NCBI GenBank assembly: GCA_004794785.1
Contig: SJOL01006413.1
Span: forward strand, 200,626-264,625
Source of the DNA: Opisthorchis felineus
Lineage: Eukaryota > Platyhelminthes > Trematoda > Opisthorchiida > Opisthorchiidae
DNA: 64,000 nucleotides
Reading direction: 5' to 3'
In this document: positions 1 to 11,215 of the stretch, in pieces
How the letters are laid out: each line of letters begins with the position of its first letter
Position numbering within the stretch: position 1 is the stretch's first letter
Notes under the pieces: model-generated
The model's database searches: none
What the model was told of the DNA's origin: nothing
The model's input: the letters and a program-made list of their open reading frames with translations, nothing else
Program-made: the position numbers and the translations under genes

Positions 1-3000
1 TTTTTTCGGTCGGGGATCCCTTCAAATGTAATGCACGGATCGAGTGGAGTGGATAATGGCCAAACAGGACATCCATAGCACGTATTACCGCAGGTCGAAG
101 CTTGGGAAGAAGATCAGATGGGATAAGGTAAAAGTCCAGCAGTCTCGGGAGCACTGCTATCAGCTTCAATCAACAAGTGGATGCTATTAGAGAAGGGTCA
201 CGAACTTCACTGCTTTCTATGTTTATTTATTGTATTTGTCCATTCCGGGGAGCAGCAGAGAATAGTGTGTGTGTTATGCTTGGCTGACGAAGTAGGCCTT
301 GATGTGGTGCGGCCCCAATTAAGACGAGAGTGGCTACAGCTTTGCACGTCGATGTAAGCCATGGACACCGCAAAGTATCTTCAGGGTATCCCAAGTATAT
401 TTTTTTAAGTATTTTCCGCCAGCTGCATTGAGGAGCGTTGCCAGATAAGTGACAGCCGGGAAGAGACTAAATCTTCGGCTACAAATGGACAACCGTGCTC
501 TTTTATGGATTTTCTGGATTAAAGGCCAGACTCAGAACCACCGGCGATGGGCAATGCACCCGTGCTACTGAGGGGTGACGGGCACACGAACGCCCCATGT
601 TGCAACGTAGCAGGGTGACCCTCTCTGTAGAGCGTAGCCGACCACATCACGAGGTTTTGAGCCCTTGTGCAGGCTACCAGATCTTCAGGGTGGAAAGCCA
701 CCAAACAAACATAACTTTGGCTTGTGCATTAATAAAGTACTCCAGCTACCAGATATTTTTCCGGTCGGCGGAAAAGCCGCACCAGAAGAACAGCTCAGTC
801 AGTTAGGACGAGCAAACAGCAAACAGCTTGGAACAGCGGCTACGATATCGTTTGTCGTTTCCGAGTTCTTTCGTGTGCCTTCTGCCTTTATCAGTGCCGA
901 TAAGGCCGTTTGGCGATCATTGCACGGCGCTTGTTGCGGTTCAGATTTCACCAAACCATCTTCGGTTTATATTTATCCACCCATGTTTCAGAAGACGAAC
1001 AACTGTGGTCTAAACGAAATTGGCGTTGCTCTTAATGGTGGTGGATGAATACCAGTCAAATGTTTTTGAAGCACCGAATTTCGTCATCGGGAGTAGAAGC
1101 GCTAACTTCGAGGGCACAGGTAACTGTTGACTAACTGGTGCCAGGCTCACTTCGGCAATTCTCTGGATTCTATAATCCGGCTAGTTATTACCAACGTCTG
1201 TACCTGGCCGAGCTTCCATTGTGCAACCGCCCACTTTTGGAGGGAATTTAAAACGACACTTACTGAGGGTGCATGTTGGGCCTTAGAGTCTCTCAAAAGT
1301 AGCGTCGCGATTAAACGACGCAGGAAAATCCCGGTAAATTACGACAGACACCCATTGGAGCGGTGCCACAGCAATGGGCCGGCAGTTAATTGAGACCAGT
1401 AGTATTGTCTCCATACGATTATAATCCGAACAATCTACACGACCTCTGACAGAGTTGTTGACCATCGAAAATGCCATAAGGCATTTTCAGTATGCCGGAA
1501 GACGAGTCCTTCATGGCCCTCACCGACTGAAAGCCACACCCCCGCGTCTGATAATCACCACGAGAAATAAGAGAGCTAGACGACATTGCACAGTTCACGA
1601 CAAAAGCTGAATACCCTTCAGGTGTATCGAACAGCGTTTTTTGATGCCCTTCCTCGAGTTTATGCAGTTAACCGCTAGAAGCAATAGCCAGTGCTCAAAT
1701 TATTAACCCTGAAAAGGGCAGAAGTCTACCTCCGTACCTTGTTGAAACGTCAACCTTTCTCCGAGCAGCCTCTGAAAGAGTGATAATCTGTGATACACTC
1801 TTGCAACATCATTGGAAGAAGTAACACTACTGACATCAGTTAGCCATCTCATTGTTCAGTGTCCCCCGCGAAGCAAAAAGGGGCTGTGTCCCAAATCCGG
1901 GAAAGCTCGCAGCATTAACGGCTCCCACACGTTTTGTGGCAACCTTCATTCCCTCCTATCACATCAATCTCTGTCCACCTACAGGTCTCCGCCACTCCAA
2001 AATGGGCATGCAAAACAAAGCTGCTCTCTGAAGGCTGTACGTCCGCATGTATACCACCTCCCCTGGCCGCGTAAGCTTTAGACTTTGGATCCATATTTGA
2101 GTGAAGCAACTTCTACCTCACCAAGGACACTTTCCTGATCCCCTTATTCTCAGTTCGCTGGCTCCGGCCAATTTCAGCAATCGTTCTCGTGGTTGGCCGG
2201 GCTAACCTTGATCTGTTCTCCGACCCTGGCAACTGGCTTGCAAAAGCTTCGTCGTCAGTGAAGATGGCATCATCGCACGCTTTGGTAGTTGCTGAGACAC
2301 CGGTAGTCAGAGACCCGTTTCAGAACCTCTAACCAAAATGGTCGAGCCTAACAGCTTTACAGGAACATAGCCGTTGTTCAGGGTGCTTGGCGGTTTTCTT
2401 ACCGCGAGTTTGGTGGAGTTTATGGGTCTAAGTTGGTTTCGGGTGTTCTGGGAATGATTTCGGGAATCCGACATTCCTGGCACCCCACTTTATGGCCGTC
2501 TACCGGAAGAATGTCGGCTTCGGTCCAGTTGAAAGGGTTTCACCTTTTTTCCACGCGATTGGTCCACAGTTTCGGTTGTGGCAAGTGGTCCGTAGCGGCT
2601 GTACAAGTGAAGCAGTGGCTATGGATGCTGGTCTTTGAAGACCGAAGGCTTCGAGCAACAGGTTTGTATAACGACTGTTCTACCTCCATTTGGATCGGGC
2701 ACTCAGTTGGTCGTCACCGAATTTCATGTCGTATCCGATATGACGTTAAAAATCACCTGACCGACCCTCTTGTAAGCGAGTCCAACAGTCAATTTTCTGT
2801 GTACAGAGTAATGGTCCGAGATAAGTAAACGGTTCCAAGACAAGAACGCTGGTTTCCATCTTGTCGGTGACTGAACACAAAAGATAATTAATTCCACCGT
2901 TTAAAAATTTGAGGGAGTCCTCCCAACGGTTAAGTTGCTGTCAAGCTGGTTTGGTGGTGCTCCATTGCCTTCTGTAGCGAGCTGTCACTTTTGGTGGCCC

Positions 3001-3150
3001 TGTGAACGGTGTCGAAACTCATGGGTGGTTGGGTCATGGTCTCCAGTGCCGCAGTACGGACTTCTAGTCCGATAGCAACAGTTGCTATGGCTCAGTTTCA
3101 TCGGAAGCAATCAAGCGCGTAAGCTAGCCGGCCTACACAATTTTTTCTGT
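1..3150. other. No recognisable gene
   Basis: I read both strands and found only short open frames without recognisable motifs. The longest is a 131-codon plus-strand frame at 2433-2828, rich in W, S and R and without a recognisable domain. Because a Ty3/gypsy RNase H relic lies just to the right on the minus strand, the right half may hold eroded downstream parts of that element (integrase side), but I could not find the zinc-binding or catalytic motifs that would show it. Confidence 0.4.
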
Positions 3151-3500
3151 TGAGGCACGTTTTACGGTAAACTTATAACTAAGCCGAATAGTAGACCACT
3201 GTTTTTGGCGGTAGCTTTTATAGTACGGAATAGCTTTCTTGGAGCCGAATAAAGCCAACAGAATATTCTTCTCCGTCACAAGTGTGAAGTTTCGGTCATA
3301 AAGCACCTAGTGGAACTACTCCACAGCAAAAATGAGGGTCAATGGTTCTTTCCCAGTTGCATTGTAGTTCCGTTCGACCATATCCAGCTGCCTTGCGGCA
3401 TGGGTGACCAGCTTTTGCATCCATCAGGGGATACGTGAGCTATGACTACTTCAGCCCCACGGTTCGACGCGCCAGTTGTGAGAACGAGAAGCATTTGGGA
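3150..3500 (-). mobile_element. Ty3/gypsy retrotransposon relic, RNase H region
   Basis: Read from 3500 down to 3150, the minus strand encodes a degenerate RT-linked RNase H. Visible blocks are VLTTGASNRGAEVV (the 'DASxxGxGAV' position), HAARQLDMVERNYNATGKE (the 'ASRxLxxxExNYxxxxKE' block), LIFAVE followed by a stop and FH, and then LLALFGSKKAIPYY (equivalent of the 'LLxLFGxKxxIP' block after RNase H). A +1 shift between SPDGCK and KLVTHAA and an in-frame TAG after FAVE show it is dead. I could not see RT core or integrase around it, so this is a fragment. Family membership is clear; the clade is not resolved. Confidence 0.82.
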
Positions 3501-4450
3501 GTTGAGTTACTTGAAAGCTAGCGTTTTTGCAGGATAACCACTAAAGATGCACATGTATTAAACGCCTAAAACCAGGTCAACAACACTTACCCAGCGCGCC
3601 ATATATAGAGCGTATGAAGCGAGGCCATCCTGGACATTCCGGTGCCTTCTGGACGCGCCACTTGCAGCCGGCATTCGGCGGATACTGGATTGGCTGTTAA
3701 GTCCATACTTCCAGCCACTCAGAACTCGCCTTGATGCTGGACCAACAAGCGGTTCGATCTTCTGACCAATCGCGTGCGGGACAGGCTTCTTGGTCGTAAC
3801 AGTGCCTTAACTGCGAGAGGAAAAGCGGTTTCGGTGCGGGATTCCACTTGGCAGTTTCCGACTATGTTTCCGCGTCTGGCACTGGCTTTCCTTGTGCTTC
3901 CGTCAATTGCACACTGAACACTTGTGCTTTTTATGGGGATACAATCTCATCAAGTACCATTCGCCGCACTGCCACCATGCCGATGGGGCTTTGCTTCTTC
4001 CGAATTCGCCACCACGGCGAAATGCTGGGAAGTTGTCTTTGCGATACTGAAAGCACGTTTGGATAATAATCGTCCCTACATGGCCGTGCCGTTCTTGAGA
4101 TTCGATAGACGCTCTCGCCCCCCTTGGGTAATGACCTGCAACTTTATTTCGGGAGATTCTTCAATCCTGTTCAACAGCCTTGTTGTGACATCGCTTTCTA
4201 GATGTGACTAAAGACTGCGTATGAAAATAAGACACTTGAACTGGAATTGCAGCAGAATTACCTTCACTACTTCATTAGTTATTGCCATATTTCGTGGGTT
4301 CCGGAGTTGCCAATCTGTTGTAATTAACTGCTGTCGCCTTCCCACTGCCTTAGTGCTGGAAGACTCACCAACAAAGAACACAACAGTTCAATTGCGGACA
4401 AGCGAGTGCAAAACTTGCACGGAGTATCGCAATATTTATAGCGCACTTTT
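3501..4450. other. No recognisable gene
   Basis: Contains several short open frames, for example 3848-4066 and 3924-4211 on the plus strand, that overlap each other in different frames and show no domain. It may be eroded gypsy sequence upstream of the RNase H relic, but no RT catalytic block is visible. Confidence 0.35.
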
Positions 4451-4451
4451 G

Positions 4452-4766
4452 ACCTTTCAAGCTCAGAGTGCACACTTTCATTACGCAAATTTTCTCGTTT
4501 AGGTTAGTAGCTGCGTGGAATAACCTTCCTCCGACGGCGGTCCGCGCTCCTTCTAGAACCCAGTTCAAAGCACTACTAGACAGTTTTGTGCGAGTCCTCG
4601 CGCTGGCAAGCATACTGCCCCGCGCTGAGAACTTAAAGAGCAGTGCTACGCCGTTTTCTCGCTTGTGCCTTTCAGGTGTACGACAGTCGCTGAACGACAA
4701 GAACATAACCGACCGGGGAAACTTGGGCGAAAGCCTCGATCCTGTGTATCAATCCGTGAATCCAAG
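4452..4766 (+). mobile_element. CR1-like LINE, 3' end (RT C-terminus and tail)
   Basis: The reading frame after 4452 encodes the typical C-terminal signature of CR1-like reverse transcriptases, FSFRLVAAWNNLPPTAV then APSRTQFKALLDSF. It continues into a 3' untranslated tail that ends with GGGCGAAAGCCTCGATCC and GTGTATCAATCCGTGAATCC. The same tail occurs at 46705-46745 and 58898-58938 and, inverted, at about 4865-4920, which defines the family's 3' terminus. The terminal GTGAATCC octamer is duplicated in the 46.7 kb copy, as expected for CR1-type short 3' repeats. This copy is heavily 5'-truncated, with no palm domain. Confidence 0.85.
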
Positions 4767-4859
4767 TTGTCCAATCGGCGTTGGGTGAAAGCTCATCATC
4801 GTTGGCCGTTGCTGAACTTATGTTACTGATTGCTTGAGTGTCCAATCGGAAGATGGCGT

Positions 4860-5180
4860 TTGGGCACTTAAGCTTCACTGATTGGTATACACGATCTAGG
4901 CTTTCGCCCAAGCTTCCCGGATCGGGTTTGTCCTTGTCGTTTCCGCTTCCGTTTACCTGGAAGGCATAAACGAAAAAAGGGTGTATACCTGCTCTTTAAG
5001 ATCTCAGCGCGAGGCAGTAATCTTGCCAGCGTGAGTACTCGCATAAAAAGCGTCTAAAAGTGTTTTGAACTGGGTACTCGATGCAGCGTGAACAACCATC
5101 AGAGAAAGATGATTCCACGCACCAGCTACCCGAAATGAAAAAAAATGTTGCCCTGTAAAGGCGTGCATTTTGAGCCTGAA
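4860..5180 (-). mobile_element. CR1-like LINE, 3' end, inverted copy
   Basis: The minus strand carries HAFTGQHFFSFRVAGAWNHL then HAASSTQFKTLLDAF, the same RT C-terminal signature as the copy at 4452-4766, followed by the family tail (GGGCGAAAGCCTAGATC, GTGTATACCAATCAGTGAA). It lies tail to tail with the neighbouring copy, about 95 bp apart. It is more diverged than the plus-strand copy. Its upstream side abuts a SINE at 5205. Confidence 0.82.
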
Positions 5181-5204
5181 TATCTTACTATGTTCCTGCC
5201 GTGT

Positions 5205-5395
5205 GTTAGTTGGTTCAGCTGTGGCACCATTTCGGTGCCTAACCGCCACCAGAAAGAAGCACGAGGACTGGGATACTGTCAGGTTGCCCAAGCCTAGACA
5301 GGAGCAGTCGAAATACTGAGGTTGGGTTCGAACCACAAACCTTTCAGTCCGTAAGCTGGCGCCCTAACCTTTGAGTTGTCTCGAGCTCCCTAAAA
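5205..5395 (-). mobile_element. tRNA-derived SINE, copy 1
   Basis: On the minus strand from about 5395 to 5205 lies a tRNA-like head with a box B GGTTCGAA-type block (plus strand GGTTGGGTTCGAACC near 5320) and a diverged box A. A body follows that is shared with the copies at 8.5, 24.7 and 41.8 kb: CTAGGCTTGGGCAACCTGAC, CAGTATCCCAGTCCTCGTG and the terminal GGCACCGAAATGG..CACAGCTGAAC. The box A region is damaged, so this copy is unlikely to be transcribed by Pol III. It ends directly against a CR1-like 3' end in the same orientation. Confidence 0.8.
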
Positions 5396-6756
5396 GAACA
5401 AACCTTGAAGTCAAGGGACACCAAGATTGTAGAGCGCCCATACGTATGCCGTTTCTAGAACTCTTGACAGTGAAGGTGTGATCTACACGAACCCTTCTTG
5501 CCTGAAATCCCGCCTGCTGTGTTTGGGTCCCGTCTTCACATGCCGTCGTAAGGCGAAGCAAAATAAGCGACGTAGTGAGTATAGTTCAAACGTGAATCAA
5601 GCTAATTCCCCTGTGATTACACCTGCTTTGAAAATAGGCCCCACTGTCGACTGACATCATTTGGCTTGGACGATCTCTTTTACTTAGGTGGAACGGAATT
5701 ATTTAGACAAACACCAGCTGAAGATTTTACCCCAATCCTCAATTTGAGCGTGTGGGAGTTCGTCAGGGCCATCACCTAGATGAGGTTTGGGGGACAAAAT
5801 GTATTCCCGTATTTCCGATGCTGTGGGAGGTTCCAAATTAATTGTCTAAGTCTCCGCTCTGGTTGAGAATTTGACAGAGCAACTGTATGTGGCCAGTTGA
5901 ACTGTTGTTGAAAGTGCTGAGCCCAATGATTTAAGCGTTTTCTTTCTCATCGTTGATCGTTTCGCCCAACGGACACGGGTGCCGTTTCTATCTGCTGAAT
6001 TTTCTCCGTAAAATTACAGTTTATTTGTTGCACCATCAGGCACGCCTTACAGCTGAATGTCTATTTCCAAGAAACCTGAAGAAAGACCAAGACCCATGGT
6101 GGAGCACAGAACAAAGAAATGGTGTGTCTGAGCCATCGGTGACAGTCATGGCCCTTTGTATCATCTCCGATCGGCCGGTCCTCGGCGCACACCAGTAGCG
6201 ACACAATCAACGTATGCCGTCTGGTCGATCGCTGGAAAGAATACTTATCCTTTGCCGACGAATACTCTATCAATAACACCCATCGAGTCCTTCTGGTCTG
6301 TTTTACTCATTCTTCCTTTTCTGCTTGAAACCCTGGAAAGCTAACGATGAAATTGAGCAACCACTTAAATGTTTTACGCTCACCTGTGACTACAACTAAC
6401 GGCAACCTTTCTTCGGTGTACTTTTTGACACCCCATTAATATATTCGAGAGTAAATGAAGGGTTCAAGCTTTAAGTCAGGCTCACCAGAAAGCATGTCAT
6501 GACAAGTCCGAATCACTGGGTGAAGTCATCCTGGTCCCTACAGGTGGCTCTGTTCAGCGGCTCGCTGCGTTTATCCTGCCGCCCTCAAGATGCACTCACG
6601 AGACATCCTCCAAAAATCCATTTTCTTACAGGAGCCGGTCCCCTTAAAGTCGAGCAAGTGACTTAGTGATTTCCCATATTTCGGTTACCCCGTCTAATTT
6701 GAGCATAACTTCGCTGTCTTTCTGCTCCACAGCAAACAACATAACACAACCTTACT
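5396..6756. other. Upstream region of DPH5, no other gene seen
   Basis: No coding motif was recognised. The stretch includes the 5' flank of DPH5; I could not identify a TATA box, initiator or trans-splice acceptor with confidence. Overlapping open frames at 5953-6344 on both strands have no recognisable domain. Confidence 0.35.
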
Positions 6757-9464
6757 ATGTTAACTTTCGTTGGCGCAGGCCTTGCGTCACTCGATGATTT
6801 GACATGCAATGGCCTGAAAGCGATAAAACAAGCGAACTTTCTCTACTTGGATGCGTATACATCTCTCATGCCAGGATTTGCGGAAGAACTGAAGGAACTT
6901 ACGGGAAAAGATGTCAAACCGGCCGATCGAGAACTCGTGGAAGAGACTGATGAAATCATTGAGAAAGCAAAAAATCACGACGTCGTCTTCATCGTTATTG
7001 GGGATCCACTAAGTGCCACGACACATACAGGTTGGTGATAAATGAACGTGCCTCAGCCAGCCTTTAGATCTCATCCTACGTGCTGTCGATTCCCATGTTC
7101 AGTTCAAAATAATTCATAACACATCTATCATGACTGCTGTTGGCTGTTGTGGTCTGCAGTTGTACAATTTCGGAGCAACCGTTTCAATACCGTTTTGGGA
7201 CGAGCTTGGCACGCCAGATAGCTTTTACGACAAGTTATTGTGGAACTTTTCTGCTGGGCTCCACACGCTATGTTTGTTAGACATTAAGGCAAGTTTCGTC
7301 CCGAATGATAACTAACTTGCTCTTCTGCCTCCATTTCTCGATATATTTGGTCTTTGTTTTGTTGTCCACACATCCTGGTTACTTTTCATCAACACGCTTA
7401 TAACACCGTCATGTTCCTCTGTCACGACCACTTATGAGGTCCGGAATAGATTTCTGGACTCCATCCTGCAAATGAAGCAGAAGAGATCCGTACGACAACT
7501 TCGTTTTTTAGGATCGCCAACAGTGTGCGTCGCATGAACTGAAAGTTGCATTCGGACGTACAGTTTTCCCAGTAGAGGTTTAAGCACCTTTATTCAGCGA
7601 CAGCTGCAGATTAGATCAAGGGGAATATAGCAGTGCTTATCCTTCGATTGCGTCACCCCCACTCTGAACCCCTCTCTTTAGTTGCAGTTTACGGGGACAA
7701 CTCCCATGTGGCTTGTGGGATGTTTCCCTTTTGAAGGGATTGCCTACATCCAATGTGTTGTGTGTAACGACGTCTCTGTTTTCCAATTTCCTGAGTTAGT
7801 CGTTGGTTTGATCACTGAGCTGAGCCGAGCAATTAGGTTACAAACGTTTCATCAGCTGAGATGAAGTCGTCAGTGCTTGGTGAAGCCAGACTAGCGGTGT
7901 ATTATTGGAAGTGCGTTAAGTAGTTACTTGAATATGCTTATATGCATATTGCTATGAGGACTGGCCTTCGCCTATAACTGCTTGTTGATGGCTCAGTCTG
8001 TGTTCGGATTAGCCGACATCCTAGTGACCTTTCGCCTTGACACCGAAGCTATCAATATTCCTTAAATTACATGTCTTCTAAGTACGTTTGTTAGGTTGAT
8101 CGAACCTGCGGTGTTTCTTGGTCGAGATTATCGGCGCTGTCTGCTGTGTCTCGTTCACTAAAAAGAGACTCAGGCCGCCTCAAACCTTTCAGTGCATTCA
8201 CTCTCTTAAGACAGGTAGTACCTAATCAAACATGGTGGAGCTTTTTATAAGGTATGACAACGACGGAATGGAGTATCTGACTAAGGGAAATTGAAGTTAT
8301 TTGTGTCCGCCTAGCGAAACTGACGAACGTCCACTGAGGTCATAGCAACACACTTCAACGGTTTGCTTGACTACTGTTGGAGGATACTGGCAGGGGCGCT
8401 GGTTAATTATGTTCCCAATGCCGCCCTACCCAAGGTCACGTTTGTTTACGGTCCCTTAAAAGGTGCTAGATCCAAATCTCTTTCATACTGGACCTATCAG
8501 TGCCATTCCTAGTGTGTAACCGAAATGTCCCTTCCTATTCTGGGAGGCGAGGTGGCTCAATGGTTAGAGCGCGAATTTGCTGACCGGAAGGTCCGTGGTT
8601 CGAACGCGACCACTTCCTCTCGACTTCCCCCGTCTAGGCTTGGGTAACCTGACAGTATCCCAGCTCTCGTGCTTCCTTCGGACGGCATGATAGCTAGACG
8701 CCGAAAGGGTGTTACAGCTGAACAATTTTTTTTCATTCTGAAAATGGAGTGAACGCTGTACCGATGAAGCCTTGACTCAGCATAACCCTGGGCCCTGACT
8801 ACATGGGAATGATATCATCTTAGAGGCATTACGACACTGATCACTTTCATCACTGCCTTTCACTGTACTATCTATTTACTTAGTTTCCCCTCTCGAATCT
8901 TTTCAGGTCAAAGAGAGGTCAGCTGAAAACATACTTCGGGAACGGAAAGTATACGAACCTCCGAGATATATGTCTTGTGGACATGCAGCCTATCAGCTAT
9001 TGCAGATCATTGAGCGCCGCTCTTCAGCTGATATCGGGCTATCGTCTGATTGTTTGGCAATCGGTTTGGCTCGTATCGGCTCAACGGACCAAGTTATCGC
9101 AGTTTCTACGCTAAAAGAGATGGGTCGGGGGCATCCGGCGGAATCGAATATCGGGAAGCAAACACCAATAACAGCCGCTTTGGGCGGACCGCTACATAGT
9201 TTAATCGTTCCCAGTCAGCTGCATCCCGTGGAAGAAGAGTTTTTGGGTTGTTTTGTACGTTCCTCGAGAGACTTCCCAGCCCTGCCAAAAGTTTTTGCTC
9301 CTACCCCAGCTGTTGGAGTTGACGTGGTACGAGAACTGTTCCGTAATCACAATAACCTTGTTTCAAATGTCCGGAATGCAGTACGGAATCCCATAATTCA
9401 CTACTCTGTGTCGTTATATCCTTCTTGGCTGGTCACTAAGCCTTTCCTCCTTAGCTTAGCCTAG
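6757..9464 (+). CDS. DPH5: Diphthine methyl ester synthase (diphthamide biosynthesis methyltransferase)
   Basis: DPH5 uses S-adenosylmethionine to methylate the modified histidine of elongation factor 2 in the cytosol, the second stage of diphthamide synthesis. Exon 1 (6757-7030) starts MLTFVGAGLASLDDLT, the N-terminal SAM-binding loop, and ends with GDPLSATTHT, a hallmark block. Exon 2 (7068-7288) carries IIHNTSIMTAVGCCGLQLY and HTLCLLDIK. Exon 3 (from 8907) carries VYEPPRYMS, CLAIGLARIGSTDQ and GGPLHSLIVPSQLHPVEEEF. Intron 1 is 37 nt (GT-AG, phase 1). Intron 2 is 1618 nt, starts GC (AAG|GCAAGT) and contains a SINE. Translated to the stop at 9464 the protein is 350 residues, but a GTACGT donor at 9255 after residue 281 would fit the usual ~285-residue length, so the last ~70 codons may be intronic. 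The ATG at 6757 is right because the SAM loop follows at once, as in orthologues. Confidence 0.95.
8543..8734 (+). mobile_element. tRNA-derived SINE, copy 2, inside DPH5 intron 2
   Basis: The head GGCTCAATGGTTAGAGCG fits Pol III box A and GGTTCGAACGC fits box B, about 33 nt apart, as in a tRNA. The body (CTAGGCTTGGGTAACCTGAC, CAGTATCCCAGCTCTCGTGC, CGCCGAAAGGGTGTTACAGC) matches the other copies. The element ends in a T-rich tail (AACAATTTTTTTTC). A short ATTCTG occurs at both edges (8537-8542 and 8735-8740), a possible but weak target-site duplication. It lies in the same orientation as DPH5 and ends 172 bp before the exon 3 acceptor. Confidence 0.88.
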
Positions 9465-11044
9465 CTTTACTTTGTGGTATTGTGTTGCTCCGAAAAGTGC
9501 GAAGAGGCCTTCAGGGTTTGGTAAAGTAGAAGGGTCTCATTTATCATTGACCACAGGACTTGTACAAAAAGTGTCTTATGGTGATATCCCGCTACGAAGG
9601 TTTACAGTGCCCATCAGTCGGACCATTGTCATATTTTGTTCATATTTCATACCTCCAGTATATTGAAACTTCGATCAAGTGGCCATCCTCGGGACAGCCA
9701 AAAAGTGCTACTCAAACGGAAGTGGCTACCTTGTGTGTAACTGTGTTCACTAAAATTCCCAGAAAGTTCTAAGTGAGTTCTGACCATTGAAATTTGCACG
9801 ATTTCCCAGTATTCTTTCTAAGAAATGATTCGGTGATTTTACTCAAAGGACAGCAATTGCGTACATGTACTGTCCAGTTACGTATCCGCTGCACGCAAGT
9901 AAGCTTCGAATGAAAAACACAGGTACAGAAGCCGGTGGCCAAATAAACTGTTGTTGAATATATTGTGCACAACGATTTACACGCTAACTTTTACATCAGG
10001 TTCCCGATATTATCTTTGATTAGCTCATCAGCCATTGGTGTTATGCATCCTATTTTGTGGATTATCTGAAACAGCTTCCACCCATTCCTCACTTCACTAT
10101 CCCCCATTTCATGAGCTATCTGGTTCAACTACGCGTCTATGTTCACATAATGCTTCATTTGAGCTGATGTCTAACAGACCGTCTTCCTGGATTATATTGC
10201 AGTTTCAAAGGGGGTACAGCGTCTCACATCAAGAACTGATAGCCTTCGTCGTGACATCCACTGGTTAGTATTTGTGTAATATTTGTGATAGTGTCAACTT
10301 ACCGGAGTGTGGAATGGTCAAATGAACATGCTGTAACTATCACGTGATCCCCAGGCAACCTACTCTCAGTTTGGTTCCTTTTCGTTTACACGTGAATTGC
10401 TCTGTTCATAGGGAAATGCGTGAATGAGACACTGAAATTCTCTTCGACAAGGGACGGGAGAGAAGTGTGAAGCATCTCCTACGCCTTCTGCACCTGGTTG
10501 TCAGAGAACAACGTGCCTCTGGATGCTTTCAGCGACAGCAAGGTGTGGTGAAGTTAGCAACCTGTACACAACCATATGGCTAATCCGATTCAAAGTGGAT
10601 TGAAGCCTTGTCGTCGCCAGCTAAAATCCTACGACTTGGCTGCAATTGAACCGTGGCTCATGAGTGGTGCTCCTGCATTTCAGTTCCCCAAAACTATCGG
10701 GACCATTTTTACCAGTTAACTACCACTATCGATATTATCAACCTTCGTGCTAAACGCAACAGAGAAAAGAATGCACCAGCGTCTTTGTGTTACTTGTCCA
10801 ACTAACCGAACAATACAAGATGTCTTTATGACGATAGCGACCGGTTAACCTACATAATGTCTGACACCTCGAACGATCGTCCTGTCTCAAGCAATGGGCA
10901 TGGATTTGACCGATAATGTCTCTCTGTCAGGGCTAACCCTATTCATCCTGGTGACATGATTGCAGTAGAATAGGAATAACTGTATGCTTTGGCTAGCTAG
11001 TTCAGAAAACAACATCGTTTATCAAGTTTACGAGGGGGGTTTTG
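9465..11044. other. No recognisable gene
   Basis: Only short, overlapping open frames without motifs. The part just after DPH5 should include its 3' untranslated region and, if the 9255 donor is used, a small terminal exon that I could not place. Confidence 0.35.
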
Positions 11045-11215
11045 TAAACAATCCGTGGATTTATTGCTGGGCAACGTTTCGCTTGTGACACAAAAGCCTT
11101 ATCAAGCCAAGTGAGTAAGTTACCAGGTTGATCGGGTTTTAAGGCAGTCAGAGAACCAATCCGTGAGATTTCTTATGACTAACCAACTTGATCAGTGCTG
11201 ATTGTCGGATTCGAG
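11045..11215 (-). repeat. PLE terminal arm, left, inverted copy
   Basis: The reverse complement of this segment reads almost identically to 12445-12605: GCACTGATCAAGTTGG, CATAAGAAATCTCAC, GATTGGTTCTCTGACTGCC, CGATCAACCTGGTAACTTAC and GCGAAACGTTGC occur in the same order and spacing. It contains a decayed hammerhead-like motif. PLEs are known to carry such LTR-like arms, often in inverted orientation upstream of a truncated body. Confidence 0.85.
11058..11110 (-). ncRNA. Hammerhead-like ribozyme motif in PLE arm, decayed
   Basis: The minus strand reads CTTGATAAGGC, then TTTTGTGTCACAAG, then CGAAACGTTGC. This is the hammerhead order (CUGAUGA block, stem II, GAAA, stem III), but the CUGAUGA block has two changes (UUGAUAA) and stem II has an internal mismatch. 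Hammerheads in PLE terminal repeats are described in many animals. I expect no activity here. Confidence 0.55.

Noticed and set aside
2433..2828. 131-codon plus frame as a gene
   Set aside because: No domain, and it sits beside an antisense gypsy relic; most likely a chance frame.
7845..7865. Another hammerhead from CTGATGAAAC on the minus strand
   Set aside because: There is no room for stem II between CUGAUGA and GAAAC.
8543..8620. Genuine tRNA gene in the DPH5 intron
   Set aside because: The same head-body combination recurs four more times in the window with a conserved non-tRNA body, so it is a SINE.
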